Source: Streptomyces sp. CNH099 (GTDB taxonomy: Bacteria > Actinomycetota > Actinomycetes > Streptomycetales > Streptomycetaceae). Taken from it: DNA of 64,000 nt. Where the stretch lies: NCBI GenBank assembly GCA_000514715.1, contig AZWL01000004.1, positions 62,001 to 126,000 of the forward strand, given 5' to 3'. The notes under the pieces were generated by a model. It searched no databases. It worked only from the letters and a program-made list of their open reading frames with translations, and had not been told where the DNA came from. Both the position numbers and the translations under genes were made by a program. Of this stretch, positions 40,858-49,088 are shown piece after piece. Positions within the stretch are counted from its first letter, which is position 1, and every line of letters starts with the position of its first letter.

Positions 40858-41985
40858 ATGAGCACACGGCTGTCCCAGGTCTGGGCCCGGGTCAAGACTT
40901 TGGTGATCGCTGTCTGCGTGGCGGCCGTGCTGCTGATCACCGGCCTGGCCGGGGAGCACACCGCCTCGGGTCTCGACCTGCTCGGCTACGGGCTGCTGGT
41001 GACCAGCGGCCTGGCGCTGGCCGGCAGCGCGCGGGCCCCCGTCCCGATCCTCGCCGTGACAGCGCTGTGCGTCGTCGGCTACAACGCCGCCGGCTTCGAC
41101 GTCCCCGCCGTCGCCTACCTGTTCGCCGTCTACGCCACCGTCCGCTCCGGGCACCGGATCGTCGCGGTCGGCGTGAGCGTGGTGCTGGTGCTCACCCTCC
41201 CGTACGCCGTGATGGCCTCCCCCGACGGCCCCACGGACGCCTTCGCGCAGGCCCGCGGCGTGCTCGAACTGGCCTGGCTGATCGCCGCCGGCGCCGCCGG
41301 CGAGGCGCTGCGGCAGGCCGAGCGGCGGGCGGACGAGGCCGAGCGCACCCGCGAGGAGACCGCGCGGCTGCGCGCCAGCGAGGAACGGCTGCACATAGCG
41401 CGGGAACTGCACGACTCGCTCACCCACCAGATCTCGATCATCAAGGTGCAGTCCGAGGTCGCCGTCCATCTGGCCCGCAAGCGCGGCCAGGACGTCCCCG
41501 AGTCGCTGCTCGCGATCCAGGAGGCCGGCCGGGAGGCCACCCGGGAGCTGCGGGCGACGCTGGAGACGCTGCGCGACGAGGGCGAGGACGCCCCGGCGCA
41601 CGGGCTCGACCACGTGCCGGAGCTGGTGGAGCGGACCCACGGCATAGGGCTGCACACGACGCTGACGATCGAGGGGCAGCGCCACGACGTGCCCGAGGCG
41701 GTGGACCGCACCGCCTACCGGATCGTGCAGGAGTCGCTCACCAACACCGCCCGGCACGCCGCGGCCTCCACCGCGTCGATCCGCATCTCCTACCTCCCCG
41801 GCGCCCTCGGCATCCGCATCGACGACAACGGGAAGGCCCTGCCCGGCGCGGCGGCCAAGCCCGGCGTCGGCCTGCTGGGGATGCGCGAGCGCGTCACCGC
41901 ACTCGGCGGCAGCCTCCGCGCGGAGCCGCGCACCGAGGGCGGCTTCACCGTCCAGGCCGAACTCCCGGTGGCGAGGATCCCGTGA
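40858..41985 (+). CDS. NarL-type sensor histidine kinase
   Basis: The 375-aa kinase has about five N-terminal membrane segments (12-30, 40-58, 62-80, 84-115, 135-148) without a large external loop, a coiled-coil region, a HisKA_3 dimerisation box ERLHIARELHDSLTHQIS with phospho-acceptor H185, and a HATPase_c with IVQESLTNTARHA and GLLGMRERV. It should sense a membrane or intramembrane signal and phosphorylate the response regulator, whose GTG start overlaps its stop. Location between the AHBA operon and the prenyltransferase makes it a pathway regulator. Confidence 0.92.
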   Translation: MSTRLSQVWARVKTLVIAVCVAAVLLITGLAGEHTASGLDLLGYGLLVTSGLALAGSARAPVPILAVTALCVVGYNAAGFDVPAVAYLFAVYATVRSGHRIVAVGVSVVLVLTLPYAVMASPDGPTDAFAQARGVLELAWLIAAGAAGEALRQAERRADEAERTREETARLRASEERLHIARELHDSLTHQISIIKVQSEVAVHLARKRGQDVPESLLAIQEAGREATRELRATLETLRDEGEDAPAHGLDHVPELVERTHGIGLHTTLTIEGQRHDVPEAVDRTAYRIVQESLTNTARHAAASTASIRISYLPGALGIRIDDNGKALPGAAAKPGVGLLGMRERVTALGGSLRAEPRTEGGFTVQAELPVARIP

Positions 41986-42647
41986 TCCGTGTGCTGATGC
42001 TCGACGACCAGCCGCTGCTGCGCAGCGGGTTCCGCGCGCTGCTCGACGCCGAGGACGACATCGAGGTCGTGGCCGAGGCGGGCGACGGCAAGGAGGGGCT
42101 GGCCCTGGCCCGGGAGCACCTGCCGGACCTCGCGCTCGTGGACCTGTCGATGCCGGTGATGGACGGCATCGAGACGACGCGGCACATCGCCGCGGACCCG
42201 GCGCTGACCCACATCCACGTGGTGATCCTGACCAACTACGGCCTGGACGAGAACGTGTTCAACGCGCTGCGCGCCGGCGCCGCCGGGTTCCTGGTCAAGG
42301 ACATCCTGCCGGAGGACCTGCTGCACGCGGTGCGCGTCGCCGCGCGCGGCGACGCGCTGCTGGCGCCGTCGATCACCCGCAGGCTGATCAACAAGTACGT
42401 GTCGCAGCCGCCGCTCGACCCGTCGGCCGTCACCGGTCTGGAGGAGCTGACCAACCGCGAGCGCGAGGCGGTGGCGCTGGCCGCGCAGGGGCTGTCCAAC
42501 GACCAGATCGCCGGCCGCATGGTGATCAGCCCGCTGACCGCGAAGACCCACATCAACCGGGCCATGTTCAAGCTGCACGCACGCGACCGCGCCCAGCTGG
42601 TGGTCATCGCCTACGAGTCCGGGCTGGTGACCCCGCGCGGCCGGTGA
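41982..42647 (+). CDS. NarL/LuxR-type response regulator
   Basis: The 221-aa regulator has a receiver domain (acidic D8/D9, phospho-acceptor D54 in LALVDLSMP, K in FLVKDILPE) and a LuxR-type helix-turn-helix (LTNREREAVALAAQGLSNDQIAGRMVIS then TAKTHINRAMFKL). GTG at 41982 overlaps the kinase stop. NarL-type proteins bind inverted repeats, so it is a reasonable candidate to bind the ACTACCCG-N2-CGAGTAGT sites (inference). Confidence 0.93.
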   Translation: MIRVLMLDDQPLLRSGFRALLDAEDDIEVVAEAGDGKEGLALAREHLPDLALVDLSMPVMDGIETTRHIAADPALTHIHVVILTNYGLDENVFNALRAGAAGFLVKDILPEDLLHAVRVAARGDALLAPSITRRLINKYVSQPPLDPSAVTGLEELTNREREAVALAAQGLSNDQIAGRMVISPLTAKTHINRAMFKLHARDRAQLVVIAYESGLVTPRGR

Positions 42648-42671
42648 GGGGAGCCCGCCGGACGCGGTCCG

Positions 42672-43562
42672 TCAGATGAAGTCCATCGTGCCGGGCTTCC
42701 AGCGGTAGTGCGATTCGAGCTTGTAGTACTCGCCCTCGGGCGCCACCGCGACGCCGTAGACGAACTTGCGGTCGCCGTCGTCGGCGGGGACGCCGCGGAC
42801 GAACCGCTCGATCTCCGGCTCCACCGGCACCGGCAGCGCGGCCAGGTCCGCGGTGGTCACGGCGTAGCAGATCCGCTCGATCCGCGGCGAGTCCCAGCCG
42901 AGCGTGACGTACAGGCCGAACGCCTCGCGGCCGAGCTTCAGCATCTGCTCGCTCGGCCGCGCCATCCCCAGCTCGCGGAGCGTCGCGGTGATGGTGCCGG
43001 GCTCGAAGAGCTGCGCGGGCACGTCGTTGAAGTAGACGTTGAGGGTGCGGTGGCCGTAGTCGACGCCGACGACGCCCACGCGGTCGGCGAGACCGTGGCG
43101 GGCGAAGAAGCCGGTGTGCTCGGCGAGGGCGCGGGGCATGGCCGGCAGGTCGGCGAACTTCGCGACCTCCTGCAGGTCGTCGGGGGTGAAGAAGGCGTAG
43201 ACCTTCTTGAAGCCGCCGACGACGCCGAAGTCGATGCCGTGGCTGTCGACGTGGCAGCGCCCCTGCAGCTGCGCGAGCACCGCGCCGACGGGATGGTCCG
43301 TTCGCCCGGCGAGGCCGGCCGCGAGCGCGGTGGCGTACGGGTCGCGCTCGTCCGGGTGCGTGGTGAAGCGGCAGTCCAGCTCCCCCGCGTGCCGGATGCT
43401 GGTCGCCACCCGGAAGGCGACGACGGTCGCGGCGTGTCCGAAGGCGTCCTCGTACGCGGCCAGGACGGGGCGGACCTTCTCGGGCGCGCACGGCACGCCC
43501 AGCGTCCGGGCCGACTGCTCGATGACTGCGTACAGCTCGTCCATCTCGGCGGTTGCGGACAT
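42672..43562 (-). CDS. ABBA-type aromatic prenyltransferase (NphB/CloQ family)
   Basis: The 296-aa soluble protein resembles NphB and SCO7190 along its whole length: AEMDELYAVIEQSARTLGV, ELDCRFTTHPDERDPYATALAAGL in two blocks, HVDSHGIDFGVVGGFKKVYAFF, VGVDYGHRTLNVYFND, FGLYVTLGWDSPRIERICYAV and KFVYGVAVAPEGEYYKLESHY. These enzymes attach dimethylallyl or geranyl groups to phenolic rings, usually without an Asp-rich motif. No prenyl diphosphate synthase is in the window. ATG at 43562 follows AAGGGG. The likely acceptor is the AHBA-derived ring made by the adjacent operon (inference). Confidence 0.92.
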   Translation of the reverse strand: MSATAEMDELYAVIEQSARTLGVPCAPEKVRPVLAAYEDAFGHAATVVAFRVATSIRHAGELDCRFTTHPDERDPYATALAAGLAGRTDHPVGAVLAQLQGRCHVDSHGIDFGVVGGFKKVYAFFTPDDLQEVAKFADLPAMPRALAEHTGFFARHGLADRVGVVGVDYGHRTLNVYFNDVPAQLFEPGTITATLRELGMARPSEQMLKLGREAFGLYVTLGWDSPRIERICYAVTTADLAALPVPVEPEIERFVRGVPADDGDRKFVYGVAVAPEGEYYKLESHYRWKPGTMDFI

Positions 43563-43671
43563 GCGAAACCCCTTGTTCGGCGAGGAATGTTTTGCGGTAC
43601 GTGTCGGGGGCTGCTGCGAATGCACGGTTTATCGGTACGTAAAAAAGTAATCGCGCCGCCCGGCCCTGCCT

Positions 43672-43689
43672 ACTACCCGGCCGAGTAGT
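43672..43689. promoter_or_regulatory. Cluster operator, copy 3 (ACTACCCG-GC-CGAGTAGT)
   Basis: The 18-bp inverted repeat lies midway between the prenyltransferase start (43562) and the LAL regulator start (43809), 110 and 120 bp away. It is 17/18 identical to the copy at 40635 read on the other strand. A possible extra half-site, CTACCCGAG, follows at 43695. Confidence 0.75.
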
Positions 43690-43808
43690 GGCGGCTACCC
43701 GAGTTGTCGCGACCGCTTTCATTGACCGGCCATTGCCGCTCGATGACCATTAACGGCAGGGCTCATGGCACGTGTTCGAGAATTCTCCACGGCAACGCGG
43801 GGGCGATC

Positions 43809-46754
43809 ATGGCACCACTCGTAGGGCGTGCGGGCACGCTGTCCGTGCTGGGCGGGCATCTGGACGCCGCGGCGCAGGGCCGCGGCGGCTGCGTCGTCGT
43901 CGAGGGCCCGCTGGGCATCGGCCGCAGCCGGCTGCTGCGGGCGACCGCCCGGGAGGGCGCCGAGCGCGGCCTGACCGTGGTCGGGGGACGCGCCGGCGCG
44001 TCCGGGGGCAACTCCGCCGAGGGCGTAGCCGGTGGAGGACGGCCGTTACCCGTACATCTGCTGTCGAACTACCTGCGCCGGGTGCTGGCGACGGACGTGG
44101 ACGTGGACGACCTGGTCCGGCCGGACGGCAACCCCTTCCGGCTGATGGACCGGGTCGGCGAGCTGGTGGAGACCGCGGCGCGCCGGCGTCCGCTCGTGGT
44201 CCTCCTGGACGACGTGCACCGGGTCGACGACATGGGCGGGCTGGCGCTGCGCGGGCTGGTGCAGTCGCTCGCCGGGTCCCCGGTGCTGTGGCTGCTCACC
44301 CGCAGGCCGGTGCCGACGCGGTCGCTCACCCAGCACGCCGTCGACCGGCTGATCGACGGCGCGGCGGTGCGGCTCCACCTCGGCGCGCTCGACAACGAGG
44401 CGGTGGCCGAGCTGTGCACGGGTCTCCTCGGCGCGAAGCCGGACTCGTCCGTGCTCGGCTGGGCGGCCCGCTGCGGGGGCAACCCGTGGCTGCTGACGAG
44501 GGTGTTCGACGCGCTGGTCACGGCGGGCCGGGTGGTGTTCGTGGACGGTACGGCCGCGGTGCTGGGCGAGCAGCTCCCCGACGCCGTGCTCGACACCGTG
44601 CGGAAGCTGGTGGACGGGTTGCCGCCCGCGATGGCGCGGCTGCTCGTCGCCGGCGCGGGCATCGGGGAGGCGTTCACCGCCGCGCAGGCGGCGGCCCCGG
44701 ACGCGAGCGCGGACGAGGCCGTACGGAGGGGGCTGCTGCAACGGCACGGCGAGGAGCTGGCGTTCGCCCACGGGGTGGTCGCGGAGGCGCTGCGCCACCC
44801 GGCACTCCGACGGACCGGCCCGGTGCCCGGCCGGCCGACGGCGGCCGGGGAGGCGCTCCCGGGTCCGGCGCAGGTGTCCGGCACGCCAGAGGCGGGCGGC
44901 TCCGCGCAGCCGCCCGGCCCGGTCATGGCCCCCGGCCGGGTGCCGGCCAACAGCCCGGCAGCGGCATCCGGCGCCCCGCAGGCGACCGGCCCGGCACCGG
45001 CCTACGCTCAGGCGTCGGCATCCGGCGCCGCGCCGGACCGCGTACCGGACGCGTACCGCCGACAGCCGCGCCCCCTGCCGCCGGAGGACTCCCCCGCCGC
45101 GCCGCCGCCGGCGGCCGTGTGCGGTTGCGAGGGCACGGTGGCCGCCGCCGTGGCGGCGCTGGCGGACCGCTCCGGCGCGGCGCCGCGCGCCCTGGCTCGG
45201 GCCCTGCGGCTGCTCGCCGGCGCGGGGCGCGCCGCCGAGGCCGGGCGGCTCGCGGACGTCGCCGTACGCTCCGGGATCGACGCGGCGGACATGGCCGACG
45301 CGGTGGGCGCGGCGCCCGTCGCACACGCGGCGGGCGGCGCGGAAACGGAGGACGTGATCGACGCGGCCGACGCGGCCCGGCCCGCGGTCGCGCCCGCGGC
45401 GCCCCCGCCCCTCACTCCGGCAGGCGGCGCCGGCCTGCCCGGCACATTCGCGGCGCCCTCGGCCACCGCACCCGCCGCACCCGCGGCCCCCGCACTTCCG
45501 GCCACCGCGTCCGCGGCCCCCGCACCCCCCGCCATCGTCGCCGGCGTCCCCTCACCGGTGGCCGCCGCGCGCTGCGAGACGTGCGCGCGCCCGCTGTGGA
45601 CGTGGCTGGCCCGGGCCCTGGTCGCCGCCGACGCCTTCGAGGAGGCGGCCGCCGTGTGCGACGCCGTGCGGCAGGAGGCCGGGCGGCGCGGCGGGCCCTG
45701 GCCGGAGGCCCTCTGGCACGGGCACCGCGCCGAGTTGCTGGCGGCGGCCGGCCGGCTGGAGGAGGCGCGCGGCGAGGCGGAGACGGCGCTGGGCCTGGCG
45801 GACCGGACGGAGCCGGAGGACCTGCTGCCCGCGCGGCTCGTGCTGGCCCGGATCGCCCTGCACTGCGGCGACCTCGCCACCGCCAGCCAGCAGCTGCGGA
45901 TGGCGGAGCGGCCGGCCGGCCCCGCCGCGGCGGCCGTGAAGCCGCGGCTGGACTGGGCGCTGGCCGGGTTCCACGCGGCCAGCGGACGGGCGGCGATGAC
46001 GGTCCGTTCGGTGCTCGACGCCGAGGACGGCGCCGAGCCCGACCCGCTGCTGTTCGCCGAGGCGCCGGCCGCGGCGGCGACGCTCGTACGGCTCGCGGGG
46101 CAGATGAACCTCGGCGCGGAGGCCGGGCAGGCGGCCGGCTTCGCCCGGCGGCTCGCCGAGCGGAACCCGGACGTCACGTCCCTGACCGCCGCCGCCGCGC
46201 ACGCCGACGGCGTGCTGCGCGACGACCTGGACGGGCTCCGGCGGGCCGCCGAGCTGTACCGGCTCGCCGGGCGCCCGCTGGCGGCGGGCGGCGCGCTGGA
46301 GGACGCGGCCCGCCACGAGCTGGCGGCCCACCGCAAGGAGGGGGCCGCGCAGCTCCTCGCGGCTGCCGCGGAGCTGTACCTGGACTGCGGCGCGCAGCGC
46401 GACACGGCCCGGGTGCAGCGCAAGCTGCGCCGCCTCGGCGCGCCGCACCCGCGCCCACCGGGCGCCCACCGGCCCAGGTCGGGCTGGGAGAGCCTGACGG
46501 GTGCCGAGCTGCGGGTGGTCCGGGCGATCGTCGACGGCAGGACCAACCGGGAGGCGGCGGGCATGCTCTTCCTGTCGCCCCATACCGTCGACAGCCATCT
46601 GCGGCGGGTCTTCGCCAAGCTCGACATCAACAGCCGCGTCGAGCTGACCAAGCAGTTCCTCGCGCACGAGGCGGTCGCGCCGGGCGGCGCGACCGCCCCC
46701 CGTCAGCTCGCCGCCGCCGGTCCGGAGCCCTCAGTGTCGTCGCCGATCGAGTAG
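43809..46754 (+). CDS. LuxR-family LAL regulator with TTA codon
   Basis: The 981-aa regulator has an N-terminal AAA-type ATPase (PLVGRAGTLSVL; Walker A GPLGIGRS at 33-40 with Arg for the usual Lys; Walker B PLVVLLDDVHRVDD), a long Pro/Ala-rich low-complexity linker (about 335-590), an alpha-helical repeat region, and a C-terminal LuxR helix-turn-helix (LTGAELRVVRAIVDGRTNREAAGMLFLSPHTVDSHLRR in parts). Leu80 is TTA (44046-44048), a classical bldA control point. It lies beside the prenyltransferase and a cluster operator. Its 3' end overlaps the convergent LuxR gene by 52 bp. Confidence 0.9.
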   Translation: MAPLVGRAGTLSVLGGHLDAAAQGRGGCVVVEGPLGIGRSRLLRATAREGAERGLTVVGGRAGASGGNSAEGVAGGGRPLPVHLLSNYLRRVLATDVDVDDLVRPDGNPFRLMDRVGELVETAARRRPLVVLLDDVHRVDDMGGLALRGLVQSLAGSPVLWLLTRRPVPTRSLTQHAVDRLIDGAAVRLHLGALDNEAVAELCTGLLGAKPDSSVLGWAARCGGNPWLLTRVFDALVTAGRVVFVDGTAAVLGEQLPDAVLDTVRKLVDGLPPAMARLLVAGAGIGEAFTAAQAAAPDASADEAVRRGLLQRHGEELAFAHGVVAEALRHPALRRTGPVPGRPTAAGEALPGPAQVSGTPEAGGSAQPPGPVMAPGRVPANSPAAASGAPQATGPAPAYAQASASGAAPDRVPDAYRRQPRPLPPEDSPAAPPPAAVCGCEGTVAAAVAALADRSGAAPRALARALRLLAGAGRAAEAGRLADVAVRSGIDAADMADAVGAAPVAHAAGGAETEDVIDAADAARPAVAPAAPPPLTPAGGAGLPGTFAAPSATAPAAPAAPALPATASAAPAPPAIVAGVPSPVAAARCETCARPLWTWLARALVAADAFEEAAAVCDAVRQEAGRRGGPWPEALWHGHRAELLAAAGRLEEARGEAETALGLADRTEPEDLLPARLVLARIALHCGDLATASQQLRMAERPAGPAAAAVKPRLDWALAGFHAASGRAAMTVRSVLDAEDGAEPDPLLFAEAPAAAATLVRLAGQMNLGAEAGQAAGFARRLAERNPDVTSLTAAAAHADGVLRDDLDGLRRAAELYRLAGRPLAAGGALEDAARHELAAHRKEGAAQLLAAAAELYLDCGAQRDTARVQRKLRRLGAPHPRPPGAHRPRSGWESLTGAELRVVRAIVDGRTNREAAGMLFLSPHTVDSHLRRVFAKLDINSRVELTKQFLAHEAVAPGGATAPRQLAAAGPEPSVSSPIE

Positions 46755-48790
46755 ATGGCGGCGGAGCCGGAGTACATCGCGGCCTCGCGGGCGAGTTCGA
46801 CGCGCGTGCCGATGCCGAGCTTCTTGTAGATCTTCCTCAGGTGGTAGTTGACGGTGTGCGCGGAGAGGTGGACGCGCCGGGCGATCTGCCGGTTCGTCAT
46901 CCCGACGCTCACCAGGTAGGCGATGCGCCGCTCCATGTCGGACAGCACGGACCAGCAGCCGCCGTGCCGGTGTGCGTGGGCGCCGCCGCCCGCCGCGACG
47001 GGGTCGGGCGGGGCCGGCACGACGCGCGGTCGGCGGGGCGCGCCCTGGCCGGCGTGCACCTTGGCGAGTTCCTCGGTCGCGAGGGCGACCGAGAGGGTGT
47101 CGGGCGACTGCGCGACGACGTGCGCCAGCCCCGACGGATCGCGCTCGGCGACGGCGTTGGCGTGGAGCGCGCCGAGGCCCACGGCGGAGATGCCGGGGTT
47201 GTCCTCGGCGAGGCCGTTGACGGTGTCGAGCACGGTCCGCTGCAGCCCGGGGTCGCCGGTGTCGAGCGCGAGGCGGACGAAGAACGCGGCGGCGGCCGGG
47301 TCCGCGACGTACAGCCACCGGTCCGCGGGCAGCCGGTCGTACTTCCCGGTCAGCAGGGCGACGCCCGCGCGGGGCCCCTCCGCTCTGACCGCGATCCGCA
47401 CCTCGGTCCAGGCGTACCGCGGCGAGCGCCGGATCCCCCCGTCGCGGGCCAGCTCGCGCTGCGCCTGCTGGAAGTGCCCGGTCGCGCCGGGCAGGTCCCC
47501 GGTGTAGAGGGACACGGTGGCGAGCACGGCGTACGCGAGCGGCAGGAGCGTGGGGACGGAGTTCTGCTCCGTCGCCGCGGTCACCAGCTCCGCGTGCCGG
47601 CGGGCGTCCCGGAACCGGCCCGCCGACAGGAACCTCCGGGCCCGCGCCGCGGCCGGAGCCGCGTGCCACACGTCGGTGGACAGCCCGTACAGGCCCGCCT
47701 CCGCCTCGTCGACCAGCGCGTCGGCCTCGTCGAACTCGCGCAGGTCGGCGAGCTTGGCGGCCAGTTGGAGCTGGAAGTGCAGCCGCCACAGGGGGTCGGC
47801 GGCGCCGGCGTACCGCGCCACCGCCCGGCCCAGCCTGACGCCCTCGCCCAGTTCACCGGCCCGCCAGCTCAGGTCCGACAGCACGGTCATCGCCATCATC
47901 GCGGCGATGTCGTCCGGCTCGTCCCGGCGCTCCCGCAGGATCTCCCGGGCCCGCGTCCCGGCCTCCTCGTCCCTGCCCAGCAGCAGGCCCCCGAGGAGCA
48001 CCGCCGCCTCGGCGTCGAGCCGGTCGGCACCGGAAACCGCCGGGTCGGCCAGCGCGCGCCGGGCGATATCCGTTCCTACGACCACCTTTCCCTTCATGAT
48101 CAGCCCATGGGCACGCGAATACGGGCCGCCGTCGCCCTCCGCTACCACGGCGAACCGCTGGGCCGACGGCGCGGCCGCCCACGACCCCGGGTCGGTTTCC
48201 TCCGGACTTCTCCGGGAATGGCTCATCGCCTCGCGCTGCAGCGCCCCGCGGGCAGGGGCCGGAATGGCCGCGACAGCCCCGCGCATCAAGAAGTCGCTAC
48301 GGAATACGAATTGACGCTCCGTCGCCTCCACGAAACCCGCGCTCATCGCCTCGTCCAGCGGCGCGAGCAGCGTGGCCAGGGGCTTGTTCAGCATCCTGGA
48401 GACGTCCTCCAGGAGGAACGATCTCCCCTGGAGTGCGGCAATCTTCAACAACTCCTGGCAGTCCGCGCTCAGCTCGCCGAGGCGGAGCCGGACGAACGCC
48501 AGCACAGCGCGCGGAGTGCGCGACTGCGTCAGCCTGACAGTTCCTTCACTCTGCGCCACCATATCCTCGTCGACCAGCCTGTTCGCCAGCTCTGCGAGCA
48601 GCCGGGAGTTCTCGCCGGCCGCCGCCGCGAGGCCCCGCAGCTCGTCGTCCGGGTCCCCGCCGAGAAGCTCGCGCAGGAACTCCTCGTTGGCCTCTGCGCG
48701 CACCGGCTTCGGCAGCGGGCGCCCGGAAGGACCGGCGTGATCGAGTATCGTCTCCGGGTTCCGCGTCCCCTTCTCTGACCACGTTGTCAT
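46703..48790 (-). CDS. LAL-like LuxR regulator lacking the ATPase domain
   Basis: The 695-aa protein begins where the post-ATPase part of a LAL regulator would start (ANEEFLRELLGGDPDDELRGLAA, then LRLGELSADCQELLKIAALQGRSFLLEDVSRML split by motif). It continues with TPR-like helices and ends in a LuxR helix-turn-helix (LSDMERRIAYLVSVGMTNRQIARRVHLS, then HTVNYHLRKIYKKL). No P-loop is present, and none was found in any minus-strand frame of the next 300 bp. ATG at 48790 follows AGGGGAA. It may be constitutively active or depend on a partner, for example the convergent full-length LAL. Confidence 0.85.
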   Translation of the reverse strand: MTTWSEKGTRNPETILDHAGPSGRPLPKPVRAEANEEFLRELLGGDPDDELRGLAAAAGENSRLLAELANRLVDEDMVAQSEGTVRLTQSRTPRAVLAFVRLRLGELSADCQELLKIAALQGRSFLLEDVSRMLNKPLATLLAPLDEAMSAGFVEATERQFVFRSDFLMRGAVAAIPAPARGALQREAMSHSRRSPEETDPGSWAAAPSAQRFAVVAEGDGGPYSRAHGLIMKGKVVVGTDIARRALADPAVSGADRLDAEAAVLLGGLLLGRDEEAGTRAREILRERRDEPDDIAAMMAMTVLSDLSWRAGELGEGVRLGRAVARYAGAADPLWRLHFQLQLAAKLADLREFDEADALVDEAEAGLYGLSTDVWHAAPAAARARRFLSAGRFRDARRHAELVTAATEQNSVPTLLPLAYAVLATVSLYTGDLPGATGHFQQAQRELARDGGIRRSPRYAWTEVRIAVRAEGPRAGVALLTGKYDRLPADRWLYVADPAAAAFFVRLALDTGDPGLQRTVLDTVNGLAEDNPGISAVGLGALHANAVAERDPSGLAHVVAQSPDTLSVALATEELAKVHAGQGAPRRPRVVPAPPDPVAAGGGAHAHRHGGCWSVLSDMERRIAYLVSVGMTNRQIARRVHLSAHTVNYHLRKIYKKLGIGTRVELAREAAMYSGSAAIYSIGDDTEGSGPAAAS

Positions 48791-49041
48791 ATTTCCCCTG
48801 ACTATCCCCAGGTTTATCCCGGAACCTGCTCACTCGTTACTGAACCCTCCCCTGGCGTCACTATCAACTCGATTTTCGACCTGGAACCTTGGCCGCGACT
48901 TGGCGTCGAGTTGGCGTGCAAAAATCCGGGGTTGACCTATTTCCCTTGTCATGGCACAGCCTTTACCTACACTTGACCAGGACACCGGTTTTCCGGGGGG
49001 AACAGCGGTGCGGAATTGCCGGGAAAAAGTCATGCCGAAGC

Positions 49042-49067
49042 GGGGAATCCCGGTTCCGGGATTCCCC
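49042..49067. terminator. Hairpin downstream of the MMPL gene
   Basis: GGGGAATCCCGG and its exact complement are separated by TT, giving a 26-base palindrome (effective 10-bp stem with a 6-base loop), 22 bp past the MMPL stop. Confidence 0.6.
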
Positions 49068-49088
49068 GCCCGCAGGCCCGGGAAAGGG

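Noticed and set aside
46703..46754. Convergent 52-bp overlap as an assembly error
   Set aside because: Both reading frames keep normal codon bias and LuxR C-terminal sequences up to their stops, so the overlap looks genuine.
48791..49041. Small frames (48830-49033 minus, 48951 plus) as genes upstream of the short LAL
   Set aside because: Codon use is atypical, there are no ribosome binding sites and no recognisable motifs; the region is treated as intergenic, with no further structure seen.
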